The notes below the pieces were generated by a model that was not told where the DNA came from, did no database searches, and saw nothing but the letters and a program-made list of their open reading frames with translations. From Pelecanus crispus (Eukaryota; Chordata; Aves; Pelecaniformes; Pelecanidae): a DNA stretch of 64,000 nucleotides. Positions 45,906-58,650 of this stretch are shown one piece after another; position 1 is the stretch's first letter, and each line of letters starts with the position of its first letter. Both the position numbers and the translations under genes were made by a program. The DNA lies in the NCBI RefSeq assembly GCF_030463565.1, contig NC_134660.1, forward strand, positions 2,741,501-2,805,500, read 5' to 3'.

Positions 45906-48900
45906 CAACACCAGCCCCTCAGCCTTGCTGCTCGTACAATCTTCAGAGGCAAAATCCAGCTCACTGCAAGTGCCTGCAGCCAGCATCCAAAGAGAAATCA
46001 CTTTGTGAATGATGCCTTTCCTAAACGTTAAAACACTATGACCAGTGACTGTTCAGTAGTCTGCGGCTCTTGGGAAAAGTAAACACTTTTCACTGCTGGG
46101 CAGGGCTGATTTGTTTCCCTCTAGCATAGCTTAGCACTGGAAGATCTGAAGATTCTGCAGTGTTAAAAATACAACATTACAGTGGGGTGTTTCTATTTAA
46201 ATTATTTTAAGATAATGCAATGGCTAACCGCAGCCAAAACAGGACTTTGAGTAGAATTTGCATACATATAAGAGTCTGATCCTAAAACTACTGATCACTT
46301 GCTGCCTTGCCTTTAACCCCAGCTACTTCAACATGAAGCCAAATGTTTCACTCCCTAGCTCTATCGAGCCCAAATTAAATATACCTGGTCAAGGATCCTG
46401 CGGATGGTCTCAGAGCCTATGTAAACACCCGTCCACAGTTTCAGACCCTCCTCAGACCCTGTGCCAGCCCAGCTGTCCCAAAAACCTTCTCAGCGTTTCC
46501 CTCTCAGTAGGCCAGCACCACGGTGGTCCTGATCCCACTCCAGGGTCCTTAACGTGCAGGATGCCGGGGCTTGAAGGCTGTCAGCGTTTTTGTCCGGCTT
46601 CACAGAAGGTGACCTGCACTTTCCTTAGCACTCTCTAAGCACACATCGCTGGCATTTCAGCGTACTCGCTTTTGACTTATCTCAGCAGGCAGGTTGCAGT
46701 TCCCAGCTCTGCGACTCTATTGCTCTGTTTTCCTTTTGTTCATCAATTACCCAAGCAGGTACGCTGCCTTTGAGAGCTTTATCTTTTAACCACTTCCGCC
46801 AAGAGGGACTAGAGATGAAAGCCTTCTCTCAGGTACAGGCGGAATACTTAGAAATGGTGGGTGTAAATCCTTTCAACATAGTCACGGTGCTGTCTCTGGG
46901 AGCGGTGGGGAGGTAGAGGGGCATGATCACCTAGATTTGCTCCGTACTCGCATCGCTACCAGAGGGCGGGGGAAGAGGCTCTAAGGCAGCATCTCGGTGA
47001 ATCCATCCCCAGATCCGTGCTGGCTGAAACCAAAGGCAACGAGAGAAAGGAGGCAGGCAGATGGTTTGCAGTTCGTTTCCTGCACATACTCTCAAGCTTT
47101 AGCTTCGGAGTTTTGGTACGTGCCAAGTTCTGTGTTGTCAGAGCCAATTCAACAAATTGTTTTCCTTAACAAAGAATGGGAATATTATTTTAAAATAAAC
47201 AGTTTACTATGTCTTTATGACACTGGGTCTTCTTGTACAGTCATGTTTTGTACCTAGGGAGTTCTCCAAACATTTATTAAAGCTTTGCTTAATTTGATTC
47301 TGTATATTTGCAGTCTATTTCATGCCTTAGTGATTCTGCCTCTTTGACATACTCCCTTCAACACATGCGCCCCATGAGCTCTCTTTTACAAAAATATGAT
47401 CCTGCGTGAACAAACATACCGCTCTTCTCAACACTGCCATGCCCGTTCTATGCCCAAGAGAGCCACACTGTGCTGCTTGCTCTCTAGAACACATTTGTTA
47501 CCCTAAAGTTCAATTATTATTTTAAAAAAAAAAGTTACCAGGTATTTTCGGTCTCATGTTAGAACCGAGGTTACTCTGCTCACCCCCACTGCAAGAAGAG
47601 TGGAAATCGGTGATTAAAATTCGTTGCCCGGGCTGCAGTGCTAGAGCTAGGCGGCAGTTTTGTTCATCAATATGACTTCTCAAAAGAAAAATACCGTTCC
47701 TAATAAATTCCACAGGAAATTAGCTCAGAAAGAAAGATTTCAGTTCAGGTTGGTTCCACTTGAACTGAACCGTTGCATTTGCTGAACCAAACTGAAACAT
47801 GTGATCTTGAATTGATCCGACATTAACTTGCAACTCATTTGGCAATGAAATCTCATGGGAATTCAGTTCCTGTATTTCACATCTACGTCCTGTGTGTAAA
47901 ACTGGATTTCTTGCAGTCTCTCCTTCAACTAAGTCACACGGACATCCCACGATGGAAAGGATCCCAGTGCCTCACGGGAGATGGTGCCTGGCCAGCACGC
48001 ACAGGCTGTTTAATCTTAGAAAGCAGAACTCGCAAGGCTCTACCACACTTCAGCGAGGTGCCTTTCTCAGAATGAATTACACAACACAAGAATTTCAATT
48101 CAAAGCCTCCCTGTCTTTTCTACTACTTTGGCTTTAAGTGAATTGAGATGAAAAGAGACTTTGAAATACCAGTTTTTCAGGAGAGTCCATACGGCTGCAG
48201 CCAGCTCTGCCCGTGGCTGCACAAGGACCCCCTGCACCCTCCAAGCATCGGCTCACGCGGCACCGAGAGCGCGGCACGAGCGCTTTCAGGTGGGCAAACT
48301 GACATTACCGCAGCCCAGCTTCAGGCTGAGCACTGAAGGAGGTTTCGCGTACAAGTAGAAGCATCACAGTTCAAATCCAGGTATCGCAGGTCCCTCGCAA
48401 TCTGCTGACCCGTCCTTCCCGGCACCCTGCCACGGGACAGCGGGGAGCACCGGAGCAAGCACCAGCTACGTCCCCCTGCTCTCAGCTCTGGTGTTCTGCT
48501 CTCTCGCTGACCTAAACCACCAGGAAGGGTTTCTCCCCTTCGCTGTGAGAAGCCAGACTCACCCAGCCAGAAGCACTGGCGAGTTAGAGGTGAACCTACT
48601 CAACTGCCCGCTTCCCAGTAATGTCCCTTCTCTTACGTCGAGGAGGGACCCTGACGTCTTCTCTGCTGTTCTGCTGTGCCCAGCAATGCCAAACCGAGAC
48701 GCTCAGGAACTCCCACCCCCAGTTTTGCCTCGTGCCCAAACCACCCTCTCGGCTCTGAAGCTACGGAGCTGGCATTTGGGAGGCACGAGGGAAAGTTCGT
48801 ATCTTGAAGTCAGTAGGTTTACTCGGGGGGTGGGGTGGGGTGGCAGGAGGGGGGGCGGAGGGCGGGCTTTGACACAGACGTTCCTCAAGCAAATAAAATA

Positions 48901-51579
48901 GCAGAAGTGAAATTGTGAGTAAATTCCTGACATTAAGAGTGGTACCAAACTGGAATTCCTCACCAAAAGTAGCTCTTACAGCAGTCATAGGGGATGCCCT
49001 GAAAAAAAAAAAATCTCATGATTGTGATCTCAGTGTGAGGTTATTAAAAGATTCTTATCCTCCCAACAGAGGAAGCAATCTGCACAGCAGGCAGGCTCCT
49101 ATCAGGGACGCGCAGTTGCCCATGTTGCCTGTTGGTCAGCCACAGGAGAGAAGGGCACACACTTGGTGTCACTGGAATTCACCTTCCTCATGCCTGCGTC
49201 ATGTCATGGGTAATGGCCTTTCTCTCCAGTTCTTTTTTTGAGGGGAGAAAAAAAAAAAGGCAGTTTTACCAGATTGGCATCTGCTCCGCACTAAAGCGGC
49301 TTCCTCAATCCGCCGTCCAGGAACTGGGCTGCGACGAGGGAAGCGTGCCCAGGGACGCAGGTGGGGAGAGGTCAGCCTGGCAGAAACACAGACGCTCTGC
49401 CTGCCGCCGCTGAGGTGCGGAGGCCAAGGCAGGCAATGGGCCACTGACCGCACGTGCTGCCGTCCCTCCGTGCCCTCAGCCCTCAGGTCAGGGCTGGCTG
49501 CTGCCTGCGACATCTGCTCCGTTTTGTTTGCCCACGCTGCCAGGTCCATCTGTAGAGAGGGGCTTGTGACGAGCAAACGGATCCGCTCTGCCCTGAGCTG
49601 ACACGGAGGAGACAGTGGTCACCCCAGGACAGGTGGGGAAAGGAGAGAAGATAAGCAATAGGAAGAAAAAACTCCTGGGATGTTACAGGAACCGTGCTGG
49701 GGAGGGTGCGCGGGCGCTGGTTGTGCCTAGGGAGGGTTTTGAAGTCGTCCCTGTACTTCACTCCCACCCAAGTGGGCAAACTGCTGGGCAGTTCCCCCAG
49801 GAGACCAAGCTATCGAGCAATGAATTGTTGAGGGACACGAAGAGATAGCATTATGTCTCCTAAAAGACTTGAGGGTTAAGGTGTTTGCTAACCATACAGC
49901 AAGCATCCTTCCTGCCAGCCTGTTATCACATTCACAAGGTGTAAGATTTAACATCAGTCCCCTGCGGTCTTTGAAACAAGACCAGCTACAGAAGCAGGAA
50001 ATAATCTGACCAGTGGTTTCTCCAGGAAGAGCTCATTCAGTCTGCTCCATCACAGATCTGACATACTTCATCCCAGGGCTTAAAAAAAAATTAAAAAAAA
50101 TCATATTGTGATTTTTCACGTGTTTTCTGTTGTTACTGTCACTGGTTTGGCTTTTTTTGTCTCCCACTCTGGAATTGGTGCCAGGATTAAATGGCTTTTT
50201 CTTGCTTTTTTAATAGAATTGAGTGGAAAAAAGGCAAATTGAAACTAGCTGTTTACAGAAATTATAGACTTTTATAACTCGCAGGCGAAGCCGTACGTGA
50301 TAATTTACAACAAAATAAGACAGCAGTCCGATAACTGCAAAACCACTTCAAAAAAACCCTTGAAGCCTGTGAAAAAGAGTGTCAAAGTGAGAGAAGGGAA
50401 CTGAGAACAAAAACAGTGAGGCACAGACCTAGACCAGAGCAGGATTCGTGCTTTCAAGCCTATAGTCTTGTAGCTGATCTCCACTTGGTTATCAGCACAA
50501 ATCCCACGGGGGAGAGACTTGCAAGAATCACTGTCGATAATACTCTGCGTACCTAGGGGAGGCTTCAAATCCAGGAATTAGAGCACTGGATTAAGCATTC
50601 AAAACCTTGATCAAGTGTTGCAGGCTCCTTCAAGGCACAGTTACGGCTGCAATCAGTCTGAGACGAAACCGGGACTCGCTGGGTGCCCGCCGGGAGAACG
50701 GAGTGCAGCGACAGCTCCTTCATCTGTCTAACTTGATTAAAGAGCACACGTCTGCAGCACAGCAGCTGCCGTTTATAGCCAAGGTGCCTAGAGAGCTTGA
50801 AGCTGATTTCTAGCCTCTGCTGACGTTGGACCAGCCCCTATTGCAGCACTCGCGTCTGCATTTCTCCACCTAGGGAGGCAGCAGCAGGGAGAACAGCCAG
50901 CGAGGCTGAGGTTCGAATGCAGAATTCCCTGCTCTCCACCTCTAACCAGGAGAACTCTTCTGGACAGCGGTGGACTTATTGAACACCACATCTGCCTGTC
51001 CCCTTTCCCAACAGGAAGCAATTTAGCAGTAGCGGTGCCACATATGTTATGCAAGCACTGAATGAAAGATGTGGAGCGTTGTATCCGGTTCAGTGGAGAA
51101 GCTACCGCAAAGGCAGTGCTAACAGGCTGAAGATGGCTTCTGCTCAAGGTGAGATCCAAAAGAATAACAAAACCCACATTCTAGCTCACATCAAGTTCAC
51201 ACGTGAGGACAAAATCTACAATGGACTGAAGAGAGCGGTTTGCAGCCTCACCGTTCCAAGTGCCATAGGTTACTGAAGGGAGATACCGAAGCCCAGTGTC
51301 CGCAGTGCGCTTCATCTGCTGCTCACGAGGTGCCACAGGTCACTCGCACGCAGCGGCTGTCTCACGGTGAAATCCTAGAAGGGCCAAGCTCCGTAGTTGT
51401 TAATGCAATGCAGTTGAGGGAGCGCAAACCTGGACCGTTTGCACTAAGTATTGCACCCGCGTGTCTCCTCCACAGCACTGCTCGAGCCAAAACACTACTG
51501 CAGCCGTGTTACTTCGCTGTAAAATCCTGCCCTTCCTCAGCAGAGGAGGCAGTTTATGGTACAAAACACTGATAGTAAA

Positions 51580-51860
51580 TGAAAGTTATTTAACACTAGT
51601 ACTCAAAAATCCCAGTAACTGTTACTAACAATCTTTGCACTCTGGATTAATTTCTTGTTCCTTAAGTGTAGAAGGATATACTGATAAATTAACATGCATG
51701 GACTAAAGTGGATTAGTTAAACTGCATGAAACCCACACAAAGACAATCTTATTCAGAATTAACGTGATCTTAATTTAGCTTAATTCACATTGAAAGTTAA
51801 ATTAGTGTAACTACAAATTATCCTTATTGACTAATTGAATCAACTGTGGCAGGATTACTG
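51580..51860. repeat. AT-rich candidate fossil transposon or conserved element
   Basis: The segment is dense in ATTAA/TTAAT words (for example GATCTTAATTTAGCTTAATTC and AAAGTTAAATTAGTGTAAC). It resembles, by memory, old amniote interspersed elements with 'ttcagaattaa...cttaatttagg' strings found in reptile genomes. Terminal repeats and target-site duplications were not identified, so it could equally be an AT-rich conserved noncoding element. Confidence 0.25.
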
Positions 51861-52779
51861 AGCAGGACCATGTCAACTTATCCAAGAACAAAGTGGAAAT
51901 TATGCCGGTTTGCCTGGGAAAAGAAGTCGTATCTGCAGCGAGAGACTGATGTTCTCCTTTCTAAACAGCAGAAAACGCGCGCTGGGCTGCAAGATTCTTA
52001 ACAGAGCTTTTCCTGTGATCAGCCCATCCAATACTTTTCTGGTGCAAAAGTGGTTTTACACTCTTTGGTCACATTTATCCAAGAGCAACTTCAACATAAA
52101 ATCTAGGGCTAATATTTGAATTTCTGCCATTTGTGCAGGGATGTGGCTTCAGATTGGTTCCATCTTCTGGTACAAGACATGGAGAGACTCAAAGCAGCAT
52201 CTAGCAGTGCTTTCACGAAGACAGTGCTGGAAGCCTGAGCCTTCCCCTCAGCATATACCACCTAAAGCTTCACCTATACCCCAGGAAAGCGCTTCTCTCC
52301 GCTTCCTTACAAGGTACCTTCTCTGTAAACAACCTTTCTCAATGCCTCTACGCACAGGATTCTTCCAAGGGATCCCTTTGTCACAGGCAAAGCATTTTTC
52401 ATTACAGCTCGCTCTTGTTAGAAAGTGGAAGAAGGTCGATTCCAAGTCCTTTTTAATGCCTTTAATTTCTATTTGCCATAATCTATACGAAGGTAGAAAC
52501 CCGTAACTGCCACTCACAGCTGTAGACAGAGGCGCGCAAGTCAGCTCGCACGCGTTGCACGATGCGTTGGTACCAGCAGCCTTACAAGGTGGGGGGAGTT
52601 AAATTCACAGCCTGCATAATTGTGTCGGCTGAAGTCCTGATCACAGTCATAGAAAAAAAAAAAAAAAAGTGTGCTGCAACAAATACTGTCACTGCTGGCT
52701 GGCACTTACTAAGTATTATACAAACCAGAGTAAGAAGTGCTAGCAATTTGCCAGGAAGGGCAGACGCGGTATTTTTGCT

Positions 52780-52974
52780 GCCATCCATCCCCAGGCCGGC
52801 CGCGCAGGGAGGCGGCGAGAGACGCCTGGTGGCAGCTCCCTCGGCTCGGGCCCCTGCAAGCACGTAACCTGCACCGGCCCGCATCTTGAAGGAGGCGACG
52901 AGGAGTATTTTTCTCAATATTCCAGCAATCGGGGCCGCTGGGAACGCTCGTCAGTTAAAAGGATGGAAGGAGAG
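52780..52974 (+). promoter_or_regulatory. Small CpG-rich block with a candidate first exon
   Basis: A CpG-rich segment of about 150 bases leads to an ATG at 52963-52965 and, four codons later, to a strong plus-strand donor GAG|GTAAGC at 52974/52975. This is a typical arrangement for a CpG promoter with a short first exon. No downstream coding exon could be linked, so a lncRNA or chance is as likely. Confidence 0.2.
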
Positions 52975-54540
52975 GTAAGCAAAGGCGCAAAGACAGGGCA
53001 GTTTTAATGGCGCTGTGTCAGCACAGGGTTTTTAAATTGATGGCCAATCTGAAGGTGTTAAGTGGCTTTTGGTAAATTGAGAAAAAAAATCCAAAATAGC
53101 TTGCTTTTTTTTTTTTTTTAAATAAAAAGCAAAGTCTGCTTAGCTGGGGGTTTAGGACAAAACCTGGGAGGAAGAAAAGGAGAAATGAACCATCACTGAC
53201 TCCTTTTTGGGACAGGGCAGGCACAGAAGCTGGGCTGCAGCGGGAGCACTTGCAGCTGGTGGGAAATGGGAAAACCCATTGCGGGACAGGTAAGAGACCT
53301 CATCAAATGCCTGCTTGGAACTGAGCGGGGAGAGGCTCTGAGCCCTGCTCCCCACAGCCCCGGGAAACACTGCTCATCAACACATCGCCCTCCTCTCCGC
53401 AGCTCCCTCGCTCCCAGCTTTACTGCCGCACCAGCGTGCGGCTCTCCGGGTTAACCGCCCCTCACGGGGCTCTGCACCTGCCCTAACCCCCCGAGGCGAG
53501 GGGCGAAAAGTCCTTCTGCTTCTGCCCTGAGCCGCCGTGCAGCAGCGCCCTACAGCACTTTGAACGGCAGCTCCTCTTCCTTAGCGTGCAGGCTGCCCTG
53601 GCCTCCCGTCCGTGCTAGCGTTGGGTTTTACTGTGATATTTTATCCCTCTAAAGCTCTAATTTCTTTCTATCATAGGGATAATCCTTTATGTAAGCACAG
53701 CTTCTACAGCTGAAGTCCTGATTTTGCTTGAAGCAGATTAGCTTTGCAGGACTATCCCATGTGACGCACAGTCAGTTTTTTTTTTTTAAACTACTGTTTA
53801 GTTTCTCCAGAAGCTTTTTTGTTTTTTTAAAAGTTTAGCTGCTGCACAAACATGACGCTTTAGTCCTTGACAGGAAGCTAACCTCGATCACGCATGTAGG
53901 TTAGTGCTTTCAGAGGGTATTTAGATGCACGAAGGGGCTCAGACCTGTGGATTTTGCTGGCAGTGAAGCATTTTGCCTGTTGAATTGCTTTTGAACAATC
54001 TCACAAGGTGCCTAGTTCATATTTTAACATCTAAATACCTTTCAATATTTACCCTTTGGGGCCTACTCCATGCTATGTACCCATTATTATATTTCAGTTT
54101 TGTAAGTCAGAAGGTTTTTGGGGATGGTAAAAGTCTGATAATTACATTAATGAAAAAAAAAATTCAAGAAAATTTTAAGAGAAATTTTTTTAACCCAGGC
54201 TTCCTCATAACTTTTACTAAGTGTATTTTTGTGGCAAGATAAAAGCATATTTTTGAGAACTGCCCAATACAGAGGAGAACCTTTGCCTACTTGCTTTTAC
54301 CTGCAGAACAAACAGCAGAACCGTGGTGATGTCAGAGGTCACAAAGTATGAGTCAGACTTAAAAAAAAAAGCCTGTTTTTTTCTTGAAGAGAAAAACAAA
54401 CCGAAGAAAACAACTCCCTCGCCATGATGCAGTGTTTTGGATTTGCCTCTTCACTTCCTCATCAGTCCGCCGTGGGTGTGATGGGCTCGCCAGGGCTCAG
54501 GTGCCCCGGGGGAGAAGGCTCAGCGCCCGAAGGGGCCCCC

Positions 54541-54610
54541 AGCACCCTCGGCAGCTCCCACAGCAGCCAGCACCCAGCACCCTCGGCAGCTCCCACAGCA
54601 GCCAGCACCC
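54541..54610. repeat. 35-bp tandem duplication
   Basis: Two identical 35-base copies, starting AGCACCCTCGGCAGCTCCCA, occupy 54541-54575 and 54576-54610. They lie about 110 bases before the 11-bp minisatellite. Confidence 0.93.
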
Positions 54611-54721
54611 ACACCTGCCCCCGGGAGGAGCCAGGGGATGCTCACCTCAGCTGGAGGGAGAAGGAGCCCCGGGGGCGCGGGTGCTGGCAGCCCCTTGCCC
54701 AGCAAAGCACATGGAAGATGG

Positions 54722-55260
54722 AGCACGCGGGGAGCACGCGGGGAGCACGCGGGGAGCTCGCGGGGAGCACACGGGGAGCTCGCGGGGAGCACGCGGGGAG
54801 CACGCGGGGAGCACGTGGGGAGCACGCGGGGAGCACGCGGGGAGCACGCAGGGAGCTCGCGGGGAGCACACGGGGAGCTCGCGGGGAGCACGCGGGGAGC
54901 ACGCGGGGAGCACGTGGGGAGCACGCGGGGAGCACGCGGGGAGCACGCAGGGAGCATGCGGGGAGCATGCGGGGAGCACGCAGGGAGCACGCGGGGAGCA
55001 CACGGGGAGCTCGCGGGGAGCATGCAGGGAGCACGCGGGGAGCACGCGGGGAGCACACAGGGAGCACGCGGGGAGCATGCGGGGAGCATGCGGGGAGCAC
55101 GCAGGGAGCACGCGGGGAGCACGCGGGGAGCACACGGGGAGCACACGGGGAGCTCGCGGGGAGCATGCAGGGAGCACGCGGGGAGCACGCGGGGAGCACG
55201 CGGGGAGCACATGGGGAGCACGCGGGGAGCTCGCGGGGAGCTCGCGGGGAGCACGCGGGG
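54722..55260. repeat. 11-bp minisatellite, 49 units without indels
   Basis: The unit AGCACGCGGGG repeats 49 times in exactly 539 bases. Variants are single substitutions: AGCTCGC, AGCACAC, AGCATGC, AGCACGT and a final GCAGGG. A higher-order block of nine units (99 bases) occurs twice, identically, at 54755-54853 and 54854-54952. A second block of 11 units starting with two AGCATGC units at 54953 recurs at 55074 with two units added. A G-run of three or four falls every 11 bases with 7-8 base loops, which gives G-quadruplex potential on the plus strand. Since 11 is not a multiple of 3, each frame cycles through an 11-residue peptide and all frames are open. Confidence 0.97.
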
Positions 55261-55269
55261 AGCACGCAG

Positions 55270-55670
55270 CCAGCCCCAGCGCGCCCAGCAGCAAGGGCAC
55301 AACGAGCTGGTGGGCTTTATCTGCTCCGTCTTCCTCGTGGGAGGGTTTCAGGTCCTGCGGAGGGCCTCCGGGTGGGCAGCTGGCCCACCAGCAGCTCCGC
55401 TCCGCGGCTCTCTGGCAGAGGGGCTGGCGGAGTACGCGGTCAGCCGGAGGGGCCAGGCGGGCCCCGGGCTCCCGGTCCCAGCCGCAGCCTGAGGAGCGGC
55501 GGGGTGGGAAGGGGCTTCGCAGGAGCACGGCAAAGAGCCGGGTTTCTTGCGAGCGGGTCCCTCGAGGAGGTCCCCCTCCACCGCCCGGTCCCCGATGCTC
55601 GTGTCCCTTGCGGGCATCTCTGCCGGCCACCGCGGGGGTTGGTCGGTGGTTCCAAAGCTACCCACTGGGC
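55270..55670. other. GC-rich flank of the 11-bp minisatellite
   Basis: GC- and CpG-rich unique sequence follows the array. Frames reading out of the minisatellite continue through it but show no recognisable domain. It may be part of a CpG island that includes the array, because every standard unit carries a CpG. Confidence 0.4.
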
Positions 55671-55679
55671 ATTTGTTGA

Positions 55680-58620
55680 GGAGGTTTTCATGTGCTTGGA
55701 GAAGTTACTTTACCCTTGAAGATGACACCCACTCATTCGGGTACACACCCTTAGCTGCAACACGCCCTGCCTTTGCCAATAATTACTGTTATTTACATAT
55801 ACCTTGAGAATACGTAGCAGATGAAAAGCGCAAACGGCCTTCAAAACCCAAGGCTGCTGCAGAGATAAAAGGTGTTGCACAACAAGCGTTTGCAGCACCC
55901 GAGGTGTGGAGTCTCCTGCTCCTGCACGAGCCCCTGTGTGGTCAGGCCCCCAGTCCAGGCAGCAGCTGGTATCATTTAAGAAATCAAAGCTTTATGTTGG
56001 CAGCAACAATCACTCCAGAAAATGATTTTGGAGAAGAGCAAAATGCAGTAAATAAATCTTCAGATGTGTAGCGTAAGATGTAAAGCAATCTCTGTCTATA
56101 ATCAAAATGGTTTGTTAAAGGGAGCTCAGCTGCTGAGAACAACGTCTCCATTAGTTTCTGCATGGTCTGGAGCACAAACAGATCCCAGGATGGAATTAAG
56201 GGAATAGAACAAAGAGGAATGAGTGATCCCATTTGTTCTTTTAAATCTGAATTACCTTTCTGAAAATGCAACATGGTAAACAGAACTTCAGCTTTCAACA
56301 TAAGGGCAACAGCCTTGTCTTCTTATGGCTTCTATAGTTAGAATAACGTGATCTAAACAAAGAACTCCTCGCGATTTCAGCGCAAATGCTACTGGTTTCT
56401 CAAGTAAAGACAGTCACGCCATGGCCTCTGCAAACAAGTTGTGTATCTTTGAGCAACCGAACAGACTGAAACTAAAGGAAAATAAATCTAGTCAGTCTTG
56501 ACGGGGGTTATTGCATGCATGTGAAGAGGCCAGAGCATGGTACAGATTATTGAGCACGCAGAGTTTTTAGGCATAACAGTCTGTGCTCTAGTACGAGAAG
56601 ATAGAAGACTGCATGTTCGACAGGCACTGACGACGCTGGCAATTCTGCGATCCAAATAAACTACTTGTGTAGCTTGGGGAGAGGTTTTCAGACAAGTGGT
56701 AACTCAGATCTTCCTCTGGAGGACAGGCTGTGCAATCTTTTCTAAGTTTTGCCTTCAGTTTTGCAAATCTGAAAGTTTTAAATTATTGGAAAGACCTGCC
56801 TTATTCCATGAAACACGTCTGTATCTGATGTCTGCTTAATCGGTTTCTTTTTTACCCAAAGCAAGAGAGTAACTAGCTGAAGGTACATGCATGTCTAAAT
56901 TTTCACACGTTGACCTTCGTCTGTTATTTTTGGTGATGTGAGTTTCCTCAGACTAATGAGTTAGTGGAACAATTAACCCTCCTCTCTTAATTACTAGCTT
57001 TTTGGGTGCAGTTAGTTATGAAATGTAAAACCAAAATGAGGTCACTAGGTAACTCCCCCCTTCTTGTAAGTGCCTCAAGATGCATTTTTCTAAAAGCAAT
57101 CCTTTTAATTGCTGGAAGCAGAAACTCCTAAAATGCAATTTAACTAGTACAACTGCAAATGCTTAAGCATAATGGGAAGAACAACTTGTCTGCTCTTCCC
57201 AGAAACTGAAATTTGAATTTAAATTTAATTTTTAGGCAAGTTTCACTGCTTCAAATTTTTAAAACCAAAATTAAGGAGCAGCCATGGGTTCTGTTTCCTC
57301 GTAAGAGGGTTCTTCTTGTGTCCAAAGTAACACCTTTTTTCAAACACGTTAGTATCAGAACTACTTTTCCTTAAAAGATGAGGAAAATCCAAGCCTTCCC
57401 ACTGACGTAGCTCATTGCGTGACAGTGCTTGTAAGAGGAAGGCTGCCATGGGTGATTTCTCTTTCTTCCTCATTTCTGTTGTGTTTTGCAACAATCTTTT
57501 CAGCAGCAGTCACCGACAGATAGAAGTGACTGCACATCTGCAGATTTGAGTAAGCTGTAACCCTGTCTGTAGGAATTGATTTGATTGATGTACGTTCTCC
57601 ATCAGCACCTGAACGGGCACGTTCAGATTTGCCACTGGGGAGAAGGTGCAGTGCAGAGCCTGGCACACATTTGCTGGTGCAGGTTAGTCTTCACATCTAC
57701 AGTAAGGATTTAAATTAGTTCTCTAGAATTACACTAAATTATACTATTTCATAGAAGAACCAGCACTTTCTAAGAACTACAGCAGGCACTTGAACAAGGA
57801 GCTTCCACTCAGCACCAACTGCCGAAAGGTTTACTTCTCTTGGAGTACAAAATGAAATTGTAAACTACAGGGCAGACACTCTGAAGAAGCTATTTAATAT
57901 GTATACGAGACAGCACTGATTTATGTAGTGTCTGATTTAATAACCGCTTCCAAGCAGAAATAAAGGCCCAAATTGGCTCATGAGACCTTTTGAACTTGGG
58001 GGGAATGCACAGCAGTTAACCAGCAGAAAAAAATGGCTTCAGATACTAAGTATTTGGACCACAATCGCATCTTCCTTTTGAATCTTCCAAGCATGATACT
58101 TTCGGTAAATTCATACTTCTCAGCCCCTTAGGTAGGAAGTTTTACTTGGTTTAAAGTAACATGAAAATTATTTCTGATAATTTGGAGGGAGGTGGTTAAA
58201 AGCTTACAGGCAAAGAGATCACAAGTTCACTAATACTTGTATTATTTCCTCTACAAGTTCTTCCATTCATTGGCTTTTGAAGTCAACAGCCATCAGCAGA
58301 GATCCTTCTAGACATAGCCAGCATTTAAACAAAAGCCTAGACCAACTCAGGAATTTTTACTTTGGTTTTCAAAGTGCTTTTGCAGCATAACTTCTTGTAT
58401 GTAGTATAGTTCAGTAATGAATTCCATTTTATTCTCCCCTGGGCTTAAGACGGAGAAGGGCTGATGAAAGCCCCTAAATCAAATACAGGTGTTACCTTAA
58501 AAGACAAGAACCAGACCACTGTAAGTTTAAAAAAACCAAACGTGTTGGATTTTTTTTATTTTTAGACCATTTAAAAAAAAGACCAAAAGGATTTAAAAAA
58601 ACATTACCATTGGATATACC
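55680..58620. other. CCR7-SMARCE1 intergenic region, right part
   Basis: AT-rich sequence with no recognised gene. A 105-codon minus-strand frame at 55984-56301 is longer than expected by chance for this composition but matches nothing I know. The right end borders the SMARCE1 3'UTR, whose exact end is uncertain. Confidence 0.45.
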
Positions 58621-58644
58621 CACTATTCCATAAAAACATACTAG

Positions 58645-58650
58645 TTTATT
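58645..58650 (-). terminator. SMARCE1: Candidate SMARCE1 distal poly(A) signal
   Basis: Minus-strand AATAAA lies about 1.35 kb downstream of the stop codon and would give a 3'UTR of that order. Another copy is at 58555-58560. The choice between sites cannot be made from sequence. Confidence 0.3.

Larger units (their letters stand above)
44500..54350. other. CCR7-SMARCE1 intergenic region, left part
   Basis: No known coding exon was recognised on either strand. The region has two AT-rich segments (45660-45905 and 51580-51860), a GC-rich candidate first exon (52780-52974) and several A or T homopolymers. Open frames up to about 140 codons show no domain pattern. Regulatory elements for CCR7 are plausible close to its promoter. 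Confidence 0.5.

Noticed and set aside
54384-55719. Frames of 207-431 codons with an 11-residue [11 protein letters not shown]-type repeat
   Set aside because: All frames over the 11-bp minisatellite are open and encode rotations of related peptides; flanks show no homology or splice structure.
56560-56625. Possible tRNA (GTTCGA-like T-loop near 56607)
   Set aside because: No A box at the right distance and no foldable acceptor or anticodon stem was found.
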